From Nematopogon swammerdamellus (Eukaryota; Arthropoda; Insecta; Lepidoptera; Adelidae), in assembly GCA_946902875.1 (NCBI GenBank), contig OX336338.1, positions 10,407,971 to 10,471,970 on the forward strand: a stretch of 64,000 bases of DNA, given 5' to 3'. Positions 11,641 to 22,569 of the stretch are shown piece by piece. The position numbers and the translations under genes were made by a program. How positions within the stretch are numbered: the first letter of the stretch is position 1; every line of letters begins with the position of its first letter. Below the pieces are notes generated by a model. The model was not told the origin of the DNA. It did not search any database and saw only the letters and a program-made list of their open reading frames with translations.

Positions 11641-13010
11641 TTCCATCCACATTTTACTAAATGCGAAATTGAACTATCGCGTCTCATTAAAAAATTTATC
11701 TGCATCGGGAACAATTTACGCGCGATAATTTATTAAAATTTCAAATATCGCCTAAAACCTGAAGAATCGTTTGATTCGACTTCAAGTGACAGTATAGTGG
11801 CATTTATGGACAAAGACCCTTTATTAAGGCAAGCATGTACCGCTGGTATAACGAATTTAAGCGCGGTCGACTTCCTTTTGACGGCTGTTACCACAGAGCA
11901 TCAAATACCTACCGCCCGCGCCCCCTACTAGAGGCGCCCTAAGCGATGATATTTGAAACCCAATAACCGTACGCTGAGCTGCTAGCGCTTCGTATGTGTG
12001 TGTGTGTGCTAGTATCGACACTACACACAAAGAGGAGCAAGTTAGGCACACGCACAAAACAAATGCACACGCACAACACACATATGTAAGTCACAGGCCA
12101 CGCCCACAGGCTTCAACGCCGTTGTAGAGAAATCGCGCTCACGGCGCCTCTAGTAGGGGCGGGCGCGCGCATTTCATGCTCTGTGGCTGTTACGGAAGGA
12201 AGCGGGGTAGCAGTGAAAAATTAAATTCATTAGAATAGTCGAATTACGTATGAAGAGATTCAGCACACATTGCAGATTAGATCGGGAGCTATTCACGAGA
12301 TTCTACACGAGCACCTTCGCGTGATTAGGCTAGTTTCGCGCTGGGTGCGGCACAACCTCACTCACCGGTGCTCAGAAGCAGGCCCGCGTGGAATGGTGCC
12401 GTGGCATAATTGCTAAATTTGAAGCAGGCTCGTCTCAGCGTCTTTACGTCATTAATAAAGGTGATGAATTTGGATTAATACAGTCAATACGATCCAGAAA
12501 CGAAGCGCCAGTCGACGGTGAAGCGATCGAGAAACGCAGGGAAGATTTTGATTACTAGTTTTTTCACATTGATGGGGTTTCTGGTGTCAATTCCTTTACG
12601 AAATCAAAGTATCATCAGTGTCTAATGGTAACTGCCGACTTGCCAGAAGTGTTCACTGTATGCTGTGTGTGAACAACAAGCGACCGAACACGAGGCTCCG
12701 CGGGCTACTGCTTTGCCATGACAACGCGCCCGCCCACTCAGCGCTCAAAGCGAGAGATGCAGCACACCAATTAATCTTTTGGGTCACCCTCGGATTTGGC
12801 ACTTCTGACTTCTTCTTATTCCCTAAAATACAAAAACAACTCAATACATTTTTATTCGCCGTAAGATGCGCTAACAGCGTTCGAGAAGGCCATAGAAGAG
12901 GTGTCTGAGGGGAACTGGAAAAAGTATTAAGAAAATTGGTTTAGACGCATGAAACTTTACATAGATGCTCTGGTGGAGAGGTCTTCGAAAAGATTTATTA
13001 AAAAAAATTG
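11640..13010 (+). pseudogene. Degenerate mariner-like transposase, split by an inserted MITE
   Basis: Translation pieces in the + frames follow the order of mariner transposases. An N-terminal SMYRWYNEFKRG helix-turn-helix-like segment lies at about 11833-11870. It is followed by the LHEHLRV, LVSRWVRHNL and CRGIIAKFEAG region (12290-12430), then ASFFTLMGFLVSIPLRNQS (about 12555-12610). HDNAPAHSALK at 12717-12749 is the second catalytic Asp block, and DFFLFPKIQ lies at about 12805-12835. The C-terminal EEVSEGNWKKY/WFRRMKLYIDA region follows to about 13000. Multiple frameshifts and stops make it dead. A 294-bp hAT-type element interrupts it at 11892-12185. Confidence 0.75.
11892..12185. mobile_element. 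hAT-type MITE with 8-bp target duplication
   Basis: The element begins CACAGAGCATCAAATACC and ends with an inverted version (GGCGCCTCTAGTAGGGGC ... CATGCTCTGTG), giving imperfect terminal inverted repeats of about 45 bp. GCTGTTAC is exactly duplicated on both sides (11884-11891 and 12186-12193). An 8-bp duplication is the hAT superfamily signature. There is no transposase. It sits inside the mariner-like pseudogene, so it is younger than that copy. Confidence 0.8.
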
Positions 13011-13066
13011 GTTGTCTGTAAAGTCGGTTTACGGACGATAGTTTTACGTGATAACGTCATAAAGTG

Positions 13067-13568
13067 GTAAAGTACCAGGGCAGAATAAATTGAAAGGAGG
13101 ATAATTACTATGGTGTGTAGTTACCTGTAAAGTACCAGGGCGGAAGAAATTGAAAGGAGGATAATTACTAAGGTGTCTGGTTACCTTCAGCAAAACTTTT
13201 GTGATGTGGACTTTTTCAGCAATTTCTAGTTTGACACATATGGCGAATCATTCTGTACCACTTCAATCGATTTCGATTATTCTTTTTTATTTAATATTAC
13301 TAAAAAGAATGAAATAAAAACAGTATTAAAAAATACGAAACCGACTTCCAAACAAAAAAAAACCTAGAACTAAAAAGTGTTAAATACCTAATATTTGGTT
13401 CTCTGTCGTTGTATTGAATCGAAATACATGAATCGATATTGTGATACATATTCGGACCCTTGTTTCATGAATATTCTAAATTTGAAATCTTTTCCGACCG
13501 GCCAGATGCGCTTAATATATTATGGTACGAGTAACCTCCTTTCAATTTGTGCTGCCCTGATACTTTAG
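13067..13568. mobile_element. TIR element with a tandemly duplicated left end
   Basis: GTAAAGTACCAGGGCRGAA...AAATTGAAAGGAGGATAA occurs twice in tandem with a 60-bp period (13067-13126, 13127-13186). It occurs once more in inverted form at 13531-13566 (CCTCCTTTCAATTTG, GCCCTGATACTTTA). The interior has no open frame of note. Confidence 0.5.
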
Positions 13569-13574
13569 AACCAG

Positions 13575-14400
13575 AGAGATAAATGTGTACAAGCCCACGC
13601 TTGGGCCGATTGTGCCTCTCTATCGCTTGTTACGCGCTCTCGCTTGCACACACAGGGTCAGATGGAACGTGACACTTTTTCGTGCGTGCAGCCGGTGTTC
13701 ATCAATAATTTATAAGACGTGACGTTATCACGTCAAAAAAAATCATGCATAGAAAAAATTTTTAGTCTCGCAAACATTTCTGAATGCCCAACGTACTAAA
13801 AATAAAAATACCATAAAAGAAAATAATACTCGTAAATAACGACTAACAAACAAGCTTTTCTTTAAGCCATGCACTCAAATGAATGCAGTAAGTATATCTA
13901 CGTGCTCGATTTGTTTTCAAAAAGCTTGTTGCGAAACCTATTTATTTTATTGGACAGTGCATTGGTTGATTGTAAGTACTTGCCGAAGTACTATATGTAT
14001 TTTCTTTACAATTCCGCGACAAGCTTTGTGAAAACCAATCGAAAACATAAACTTGTTTTATTCGTTTTAGTACATGGCTTAACTTTTTTTTTATAAAGTT
14101 TTATATTTATAAATAATCTTATCCAATTTTTTTTACCCTAATTTTATGAGTGGTGTAAGTACTTATTCAAAAGTACAATCTTTTGTTATATAGTTATGGG
14201 GGAAAGAAAAACAATCACAAGTCAATACCATTTTTCTTCATTCAACAAACACAACAATAACTTAAACACCTATTTACAAATAGTTGTACAACGTAGAGGC
14301 CTCCTCCGCTAACAACTAATACTGCGAGTTCTAACAAATCTCAACAATTTTATTATAAGGAAGCTATGACTTAGTAAATTGTATAACAACATCACAAATA
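13575..14400. other. Intergenic sequence
   Basis: AT-rich. Contains GTGACGTTATCACGTC at 13719-13734, an inverted version of ACGTGATAACGTCAT at about 13046, so a larger transposon may enclose 13040-13740. No gene was recognised between here and the glycine-rich gene. Confidence 0.35.
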
Positions 14401-14413
14401 TTCATTTGTGACC

Positions 14414-14419
14414 TTTATT
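14414..14419 (-). terminator. Poly(A) signal of the glycine-rich gene
   Basis: TTTATT on the + strand gives AATAAA on the minus strand about 20 nt after the TGA stop. A second one lies near 14350. The first is very close to the stop codon, so the second may be the one used. Confidence 0.45.
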
Positions 14420-14439
14420 TATCTTAAGCTAACAGTCGA

Positions 14440-15886
14440 TCACTTTTTGTGGTAGGGCCCACCTCCGTGGCCCCCGGACGCCGCGTGGCTATAACTATCT
14501 AGACCACCTGAGCTATGGCTGCCGTGGCCGCCGCCTCCGAAAGAGCCCAAGCCTCCGCCGTGGCCGCCCAGGCTGAGCCCGTGCCCTCCACCCGAGCTGA
14601 ACCCACCGTGACCGCCGTCAGAACTGAAGCCATGGCCACCACCGCCGAACCCGCCAGAACTGTAGCTGTCGCCACCGTGTCCTCCTCCGCCGCCGCCGTA
14701 CCCGCCACCTCCTCCGTAGCTGCTCAAGCCGGCAGAGTGGCTGTCGTGGCCTCCTCCGAATCCTCCGGAAATGTCACCGTGCCCTCCTGAGCCGAAGCTG
14801 TCGTGTCCTCCGCCGTGGCCTCCTACGCTGTAGCTGTCAAGACCACCGCCACCGCCTCCGTGGCCGCCGCCGACGCTGTAGCTGTCTAGTCCGGCGCCAC
14901 CGTGACCGCTTCCGCCACCCCCGTGACCGCCTCCGACGCTGTAACTGTCGATTCCACTGCTGTAGCTGTCATGGCCACCACTGAAACCACCGCCGCCGTG
15001 TCCGCCGCCTCCTCCGAGGCTGTAGCTATCATGGCCACCACCGTGACCACCGCCGCCTCCCAGACTGTAACTGTCATGGCCGCCGCCGTGACCACCACCA
15101 CCGCCGTGACCACCTCCACCACCGATGGAAATCCCGTGGAATCCGCCAGAAAGTCCTCCTGAGAATCCACCGCCACCGCCGTGTCCGTGATCATCGCCTC
15201 CGCCTCCGTGCCCGTGATCGTGGCCACCTCCGAAGCTTCCTCCGAAGTCGAAGCCTCCTCCACCGTGGCCCCCACCGTGATCGCCACCGTGACCGCCCCC
15301 GTGACCGCCATCGTCGCCATAACCGCCGCCGCCTCCATGACCGTGATCGTGTCCTCCTCCCAAGTCACCTCCGAAGTCAAATCCTCCTCCGCCGTGGCCA
15401 CCGCCATGTCCCCCGGCATGACCGCCGCCAAAGCCGCCGCCGAGGCCGCCTCCATGGCCGCCACCGTGGCCGCCTCCATGGCCGCCACCGTGGCCGCCTC
15501 CGTGACCACCACCGCCTCCGTAACCACCGCCGCCTCCGTGACTCAGCTCTAAACCACCTCCAAATCCGCCGCCTCCACCATGTCCATGGTCGTGACCGCC
15601 TCCGAAGCCCCCTCCGAAGTCGAAGCTACCTCCTCCGTGACCTCCGCCGAAGCCTCCACCGCCGTGTCCATGGCTCTTCAGATGATCAGCAAAACCTCCG
15701 TGTAGATGTTCGGCAAATCCTCCGCCGCCGTGGCCGCCACCGTGACCGCCTCCGTGGCCGCCACCGTGACCACCTCCTCCGCCGCCATGGCCGCCGCCGT
15801 GATCATCGTGGTGCTCGTGGACGACGACCTCTTTGTGTTCGTGAGACTCGTGATGTTCCTCGGGAATGTGAACCCGGATGTGAACA
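14440..15886 (-). CDS. Main exon of a glycine/histidine-rich secreted protein
   Basis: About 482 codons ending in TGA at 14442-14440. I place the exon start at 15886, after the acceptor CGTTGTTACAG. The codons upstream of it in the open frame (starting MSRCLHCAVIF) would be intronic. The exon begins with the last base of a split codon (phase 2), then VHIRVHIPEEHHESHEHKE and EVVVHEHHDDH, then runs of GGHGG. Three copies of FDFGG..GGGHDHGHGGGG occur, then several HDSYSLGGGGGHGG/DSYSVGG units, and a short GGPYHKK end. There is no Rebers-Riddiford chitin-binding motif. Gly-rich, His/Tyr-containing secreted proteins are common in insect cuticle, silk and other extracellular matrices; that role is inference. 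The next exon upstream (16338-16396) supplies a signal-peptide core in the right phase. The antisense open frames over this exon are shadows of its GGN/CAY codons. Confidence 0.88.
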
Positions 15887-16337
15887 CTGTAACAACGGAT
15901 ACGATCATCAATCCACAAGCTTCGAGCCATTTTTATCGAGAACAATTCGCATACCAGGTAGAAAATGACAGCGCAATGCAGACATCGTGACAATCGAGAA
16001 AAGTACGAGTAAATACGTATGAGTATATCATTAGTTCATTACTATGCTCACAATAACTTTTCACAATTTACCTTGCGGTGCTCCGTGAGAACCGCCTAAA
16101 GAAATCGCTTCCAAATTACTCCATTCCGCTAAAGTTTTTGCGGTGGCGCTCGCTAATAGAATGAAGTTCTTTTTGCGCCGGATGCTGTGAAACCGCGTAG
16201 TGAAATCGAAGATGAGTTTAGAAGTAGCTCAGAGCACAGACGCCTTCCTACTGGAGGAGAGGTCGTTATTGCTGCGCTAGTGGAACTGGAGAGGTGAAGT
16301 GTTTGGTAGCGATTCCAAATAAAGCGATAATACTAAC

Positions 16338-16396
16338 TGTTCATGCCCAAAAGTCGCGAAGCAGACGCCAACGCAAGCCAGCAGCGCGCAGATTAA
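16338..16396 (-). CDS. Signal-peptide exon of the glycine-rich protein
   Basis: This 59-nt exon is too short for an ORF scan. On the minus strand the acceptor TTATTTCAG is followed by codons for LICALLACVGVCFA-TFGHE plus two bases (CA). A donor GTTAGT follows at 16337. The split codon CA|T joins exactly with the 15886 exon to give ...GHEH-VHIRVHIP, so phase 2 agrees at both sides; the intron is 451 bp. The hydrophobic run ending VCFA is a good signal-peptide h-region with a cleavage site. No ATG precedes it in frame before a stop, so a tiny upstream exon carrying the start codon is expected (typical of insect cuticle genes). I could not place it. A 30-nt ATG exon ending in a GTAAGA donor at 16922-16893 has the right phase but an odd sequence. 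Confidence 0.7.
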
Positions 16397-16399
16397 CTG

Positions 16400-19300
16400 A
16401 AATAATAACACATGTCTAATTACCCTGTAATTCTACATTTCAAAGTCGGGAAATCGTCATTCAGATGCTTTTAAGTTACGATGATATATTAAGGATAACC
16501 GATTTAACATGAAACCTTTTCTCAAGCATAATGATAAATTCTAAGGTGTCGACTCAAAATACTAACAATTTACACTAGTTAAGTATTTAGATCATCAGAA
16601 TGAGGCTTCATTGCCGAATGTAATCTATTCTATTAAATTTACAACATTATCCCTACCTATGGATGAAATAATAATTAGCTATTATACCAATAATTAGAAA
16701 ATTGTGAAGAAAAGGTATTTAGGTAAACCGAGAGTCTGTCTCTCCCATGTTCTAGGTTCAGTGAAATTAATGCCGGCAGGCACAAATAATGATGTTTTCA
16801 TCATTATAACTATTTTCTTTCACGTTTCGTCCGAGGTCACGATTGTTGTTACCGCTAACGTTCGCACGATCATTAAGCTTAATATGTCTTACACTTCCTG
16901 CATCGTAATAACAAATAACCATAACATACATAAACATAATACATACGCGATGGACGAGCGCAGCGGATCAAAAGACCGGCCGCGGAAGAAAATGAAAGTA
17001 GTTTCTTGTTCGATACTATCTAGACGTTGACTGCTTGGGTTTTACCGGCCGGGTGCTAAGATTACTTAATGCCATGCGGAACCATGGAACATATCCAGTA
17101 ACCACACATTCGACTTGAGATCTGTTAGTACAGGAAGCTATTGAACTGGCGTCAGTTCAACTCCTGTGATCTGATACGTGCCATTACGATGTGATCATTT
17201 ACTGCGACGCGTGGGTGTTGGAAAGTAATTGTAGCCTGCAGTTCCCATGGAATTGTGATTACCTACCTATGATTATATACGTCAAGGTGAAAGCTCACTT
17301 GCTCAGGAATCATAAGGTGATTAACTCTTGAAAATAATATATTCAATTAAAATTATACATGTACCTATATTATTTTCAAAGGTCAGGTTTGGGAAACACA
17401 GATCTCGTCGAGATTTTAGGTTTTTTAATTTTATGTCCGAAATAACAGTAACTATTGTGCGTATTCCAACTTATGAGAAAAATGCGTTTGCTGTTGATGA
17501 CAGAGTGATGCTCGTAAAATGATTTTTACCGTTTTTGAAAAGAAGACGCAGAAATTGAAAGTCAAACCCACTGCAATTTATGCAATATAACTATGGGTAA
17601 GTATATTTACAGATTAAAAGAGTACTACGAATTAGTTTTTTTTACATCTTATGATAGTTTACGGCCTGAATCTCTTGTACCTAAGAGAGATTCAGGGAAC
17701 AACTTTTAGGCTCTATTACAATTTCAATATGTTAATTTATTTGCACTCTTATCTTTGCTACTACCTACGTACATTTATTAAATTACACATTTCACGCGGA
17801 TAAAGGTTGGCTGGATGAAATCTCTTCAAGGGATAAGTCCGTCTTTGTACCTCATGTACCTGTATTCATTGTGTTATTTATCTTGAAAAATATTTGTGGC
17901 GCAATAAAGAGTTATCTATCCATCTATTTACTTCCGTACGTATGTACCTCCACATAGACGTACGTAAGTATAACTAACATTAGGTTTTTTTAATGTAACA
18001 TTTTTAGAGCATCAGGCGCGTGCCTGCTATGTTTTTTATTAATTGTTTTTATTTTGACCGTCATGTTAGGTATTTGTTGTTACCGTATTGTTGGAAAGGA
18101 GAGCCCTGAAAATCAGCTTCGCTGTCTTGCATAGTGAGTCGGCTGGGTGGGCTCCCTTTTCTACACAATGCACATGTATAATATGTTTGTTAACATTTGT
18201 TTGAAATTGTTGCGTGCATCATGTTTTGTGGCGAATATAGTATTTTTTTCTTTCTTTCTTTCTCACACTTCTCAAAGGAGAAACGAATTAAAGTTTCGTG
18301 AAATGTGGTTTTAGTTCTCAATGCTAAGTAACTACGTGCGAATAAACATAAGAAGCTACGAGTAAGACAAGTAGTAAAGTAACACGTGAACACACTGGTA
18401 AGTCAACACGATGCGGCTTAAGATTCATTGACGAAGAAACGAGGAACTGATCAGTTATTAAAATCTTAGGGAACACCCAATTGACCTCTATAGACGTTGA
18501 GTGGAATCATTGTACTTATTCGATTAATGTTTTATTAATCAAGCATTTGATCATTAACACTTTGTAAGCAAACACATGGGATTTTTATCACAATTTTTCC
18601 GGTTGATATTACCTATTTATTTTTAGATAGGTTACTTGTCGACTTTCTTATATCTGGATCAAGCAATATTTGCCTTTGACAGATTTGACTTCATCTTAGG
18701 TATATTTTACCAACCTCGACTTACATTTTTGGAAAAGTAAAACACTTGAAATTCGCAAAGCAAATAGAAAATCTCGAAGCAGTCCTGCGACGCTTCCGTC
18801 CTTCCGTCTATCATAACCTGCACTACGCACTCACTCCTTTCCGCACAATTTCACCCGTTTGGTGAAGGGGTAAGGATCCAGGATCGAGGCACTCAGAAAA
18901 GGTCACATAAGGACTTACAGCTAAACGTCCGGCCATTATGCTTGGCGGGTGCTCGCGTCGTTCACTTAGGTGACTCCCACTAGAGGTTGTATCACAATGC
19001 GCGAGTTGATACCGTCTCGTCTGCGCAGCTTCTGATGTCAGGCTGTGAGAACGATCAGCTTATATGCGGAGACTGTCGCCCTCCCCCGCGGGTCGACCGG
19101 CGAGCCTGAGAACCTCTTCTCAGGAAAATTCGGAAGACTTCCTCGTTTTTTGGTGTCGCTACAAGTGCGGTGGCATATCGACGTGTTATTTGATCGTCAG
19201 GGGATAACGACCTGATAACAAACACTTCGAATGGAACTGCATGCATTTGTCGCTGGTAAATGCACAGCGTTGGAATATATTCGCTCATACAATAAGAAGA

Positions 19301-19420
19301 GTATTGCGAATAAAGCCAATTTGAAATCAACGCCAATATTTCAATATGTCCACCACCACTATTTTTATAAAAGAATATTGGGGTGTGGAGTCTGTAATAA
19401 CAACCGTTGTTCATGTTTTC
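16400..19420. other. Upstream and intergenic region of the glycine-rich gene
   Basis: Probably holds the first exon, promoter and any long intron of the glycine-rich gene, but I see no convincing TATA box or start exon. A small inverted repeat (CTGAATCTCT / AGAGATTCAG) lies at 17666-17696, a (TTCT)n microsatellite at about 18244-18264, and a GC-richer patch near 18940-19100. No other gene recognised. Confidence 0.4.
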
Positions 19421-19429
19421 GAGAAGTTT

Positions 19430-19495
19430 TACCCGACTTCGGCGAAGCCAAAAGGAGGGTGATGATTTTGGCAGCGTATGTATGTAAATAACACA
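19430..19495 (+). repeat. Dispersed repeat family E end
   Basis: ACCCGACTTCGGCGAAGCC followed by AAAAGGAGGGTGATGATTTT and GGCAGCGTATGTATG. The same block recurs at 63737-63792 (+) and 52207-52262 (-). It is a short terminal piece of a transposon family. Confidence 0.6.
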
Positions 19496-19627
19496 TCCAT
19501 AATAGGATTTATATTATTTATTTACAAAGGAAAAATTAAGGCTAAAACAGGATGTACATATTATCTATGTACCAACGTGTCTTTGTTTGCTCCCTTAGAG
19601 AGCCTATACTAATTAACAGATTTCAAC

Positions 19628-19972
19628 ACATGTATGAGGCGAGGAGGGAGAAGGGAGGAGTGAATTGGAGGAGAGGGGAGATAGGAAGAGAGGAGCGAGT
19701 GAGGCGAGGAAGGAGTGAGGGAGCGGTGGGATGAGGAAGAGGGGGGTCGGAGGGAGGGGGGATGAGGGAAAGAGGTAAGGGGAGCGAGGGAGAAGGGAGA
19801 GGGGAAGGAGGGAATTAGGGCGAGAGGTAGGCAGATAACGAGGTTAAAGAGAAAGAGAAGGGGAAAGAGGGGGACGGAGAAGAGCGAGGGACGGGAGGGG
19901 AGGGAGGAGAAGCAAGAGAGTTAGGGAGAGAGGGAGGGAGAAAGGGTTCTGGGAGAGAGAGAGAATACAAAA
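19628..19972 (+). repeat. ~345-bp polypurine tract
   Basis: The + strand is almost entirely G and A (GGGAGGAG, GGGGAGA, AGAGAGAGA) with only scattered pyrimidines. It ends at AGAAGCGATCGTTTAT, a sequence also found beside a shorter purine tract at 10110-10155. Such tracts can form triplex (H-DNA). Confidence 0.8.
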
Positions 19973-20029
19973 GAAGCGATCGTTTATCATATTTGCGTTT
20001 AAATCCGATTTGCTATTAAGCCGACTTTA

Positions 20030-21070
20030 CCGCGGGAAAAGCTAGTGCAATATAAATGTATTTACCTCAGTAAGGATAGTAAAAGATTTTTCAAATTTTA
20101 GAGCGTAAACGGGCAGATTATTCCAGAGGTGAGCGTTATACATGTGCCGAATACATGCTAGTATTTAGAGGAGAGTAGAAGTAATTATATGTATGTATAG
20201 TGTTTTTGTACTCGCATAAGCGTCCCAGCCAGTGTCGTTGGCCGCGGAACCCTAAAAAGGAGGCAACATAACATTTTGTGTCGCATACAGCTTTGTTCTT
20301 CTCTCGCTCGCGTTCTCTTCGTTGGTTGATCCTTGTTACGGCGGCATGGCGTCGCCTCCGCCGCCAGTTAATTTTGCACAGCGATATCAATATTCATAAG
20401 TGAGCGGGGCTTACAGCACAGTTCATCTGACTCATTCCGAGATGTTTGTTTGTGTGTCACTCTGCTGTTTGGGGTTGCGTTAACTTTTTAGACTAGACCT
20501 CTATAATGTGTATGTATATACCTAGTCATGTGTATGACATCTAAACCCAGCGATAAGCCACAATCGGATGAACTGTATTTACTGCAGTACCTAGACATAG
20601 GGACAAATATCACATGGATAACCTGACCGGCAGCAATGAGTTTATTAATGCTTTTATTTATGGATTTTCGCTTGGTTTAGATGGTGAAGACTACACAGAA
20701 TGATTAATTTTATCTACGTTATTCAGGAATGAATTTGAGCACATAATTTTCTATAGGTACAATATGCTGTGATATTGCTATTGACTGGGAAGCTTTACCA
20801 CTATGCTCTTTCGCTGTCTGCATGTGAATGGTTCGAATCATATTTATCGGGTCGTACACAGATTACCAAGCTAATGGTCAGCAATGGTGCTTTTATTATT
20901 CAAATTTGAACAAAAACGATAAGACGATTTTGTATGGAGAAAGTTAACTTCCGTCTCGTCTTAATGGAGTAAATTTTTTCTTAACAACTGCAGCTGGCTG
21001 TAACTCCTTTGAATTACAGCCAGCTGCAGACTCTCGCGTGGTCGTGTAGGAAAATTTCTTATTGTATCCA
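20030..21070. other. Intergenic region with a 16-bp perfect hairpin
   Basis: CTGCAGCTGGCTGTAA (20988-21003) is exactly reverse-complemented at 21014-21029, with a 10-nt loop. The rest is AT-rich without a recognised gene. Confidence 0.5.
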
Positions 21071-21072
21071 TT

Positions 21073-21409
21073 TTAGGTTTCCGTATCCCGTACGGAAGCC
21101 TATTACTAAGCCTCCGCCGTCTGTCTGTCCGTCCGTCCGTCTGTCTGAGGGCTGTATCTCTTGAACCGTAATAGGTAGCCCGTTGAAATTTTCACAGGAC
21201 ATGTGTTACTATGGCGGATATAACAACAAAATAAAAAAAATAAAATGTTAAAAATTAAGGGGGGCTCCCATACAACAAACGTACGAAAAATCTATTAGTC
21301 ACGCTACTGAATAATAGATGGCGCCACAGGCTTTTATACATTGCATTGTTGAAAGACAAAAGATAGCCGCTCAATTGCCAACGACCTCATTGAGGTGCTG
21401 TCATTTGCC
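21073..21409 (-). mobile_element. Dispersed repeat family B copy
   Basis: Very close to 10160-10503: GTTTCCGTATCCCGTACGG, CCGTCCGTCCGTCTGTCTG, ATGGCGGATATAACAACAA, AAGGGGGGCTCCCATACAAC, TAGATGGCGCCACAGGC. It extends through CATTGAGGTGCTGTCATTTG, which also occurs in the 32-kb copy. Confidence 0.75.
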
Positions 21410-21587
21410 CATCACACAAATAAAATAAAGCAAAGCACAATACATAGTAGGGGACAATAATTTTAATAGGTGCTAATAATTCAACTACCAACTTAATGGA
21501 AAATATACCAATATAATACACACAGATCACATCTGATAAATCCTAAACACAATACACATAATGTAACATTTAAAAACACCGGCCAAG

Positions 21588-21868
21588 TGCCAGTCGCACT
21601 CGGGCACCGAGGTTTCCGCACCACAAAAAAAAAAAATTGAAAAAAACACGTTTTTTGTATGGGAACCTCCCTTATTTTTTACTTTTTCTATTTTTAATTA
21701 TTTGTTGTTATATCCGCCATAATAACACATATTCTGTGTAAATTTCAACGGGCTACCTATTACGGTTCAAGAGATACAGCCAGACACAGGACAGACAGAC
21801 GGACAGACAGACAGACATACAGACAGTGTAGGCCTAGTAATAGGGTCCGTACCGGATACGGAACCCGA
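21588..21868 (+). mobile_element. Dispersed repeat family B copy, opposite orientation
   Basis: Starts CCGGCCAAGTGCCAGTCGCAC, passes GAACCTCCCTTATTTTT, TATATCCGCCATAATAACAC and GGCTACCTATTACGGTTCAA, and ends in ACGGACAGACAGACAG then CCGTACCGGATACGGAACC. With the previous copy it forms a diverged inverted pair about 200 bp apart. Confidence 0.7.
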
Positions 21869-22006
21869 AAATTATATCAAACAAAAGTAAAATTTTGAAA
21901 TTAATTAGGCAATAGTTCTGGCTACTTTAGGTGCCTAGTTAGGTAGATACCTTAATATATCGCCCGGTGCGCGCTAGTACTAAACGTCCTACCTGTAGAA
22001 GCCAGA

Positions 22007-22564
22007 TATACAGGGTGTCCCCAGTGTAGTTCCTTTAAGGAGGCTATTCTACGCCTTGTAACGAAAGCACTGGTGAAAGATTTTTTTAAATATGTGCTAT
22101 CATGAAAATTTTAGGATTTCCTAAAAAACTAAATGCATACTACAATGTGTGGGCGCCTTTAGACCGCGCGACTGTGAAACGCAAAGCGGAATGACGCGGG
22201 TTGGGGCGCGAGCGGTACGCGGGCGGGGTGGGCTATCTGTTGGCGTTCACTCGCGTCGCGTCGCGTCCCGTCCGTATTCCCGCTGCCCGCTGTCCCGCGC
22301 CCCGCGCGCGCCCGATTAGAGCATTACAATATTACACAAAATTAATAACTTTAAAAATGTATATCCAACTAATTCTTTTCATTAGAAGTAATCGTTAATT
22401 TACTATTAAATGGTTTAAGAGACCATTACTTACTTTCAGTCATCTAATGAATTGTAATTAGCAACAGGCGTACCTAGCTAGAACCCTCTTACTAATTATG
22501 TTTGTTACAAAGCGTAGAATAGCCTCCTTAAAGGAACTAGACCAGTCCGGGGACACCCTGTATT
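22007..22564. mobile_element. TIR element with TACAGGGTGTCCCC ends and GC-rich interior
   Basis: The left end TACAGGGTGTCCCCAG with AGTTCCTTTAAGGAGGCTATTCTACGC is repeated inverted at the right end (22500-22564: GCGTAGAATAGCCTCC ... GGGGACACCCTGTA). TIRs are about 60 bp. The interior 22145-22320 is strongly GC-rich (CGCGTCGCGTCGCGTCCCG), which explains the open frame at 22201-22398. Confidence 0.75.
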
Positions 22565-22569
22565 TTGTC

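Noticed and set aside
14499..15911. Several long open frames on both strands over the glycine-rich exon (Ala/Val/Thr-rich products)
   Set aside because: They are frame shadows of GGN/CAY codons; only the frame with HGG repeats has splice support and a leader exon.
15887..15993. MSRCLHCAVIFYLVCELF as the natural N-terminus of the glycine-rich protein
   Set aside because: It lies before a good acceptor (TTGTTACAG), and the alternative exon at 16338-16396 fits in phase and gives a better leader.
16893..16922. 30-nt ATG exon (MVICYYDAGS) ending in GTAAGA as first exon of the glycine-rich gene
   Set aside because: Phase fits, but the sequence is an odd leader start and nothing else supports it.
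22201..22398. GC-rich open frame starting MGRERYAGG
   Set aside because: It lies wholly inside the TACAGGGTG TIR element and has no homology I can see.
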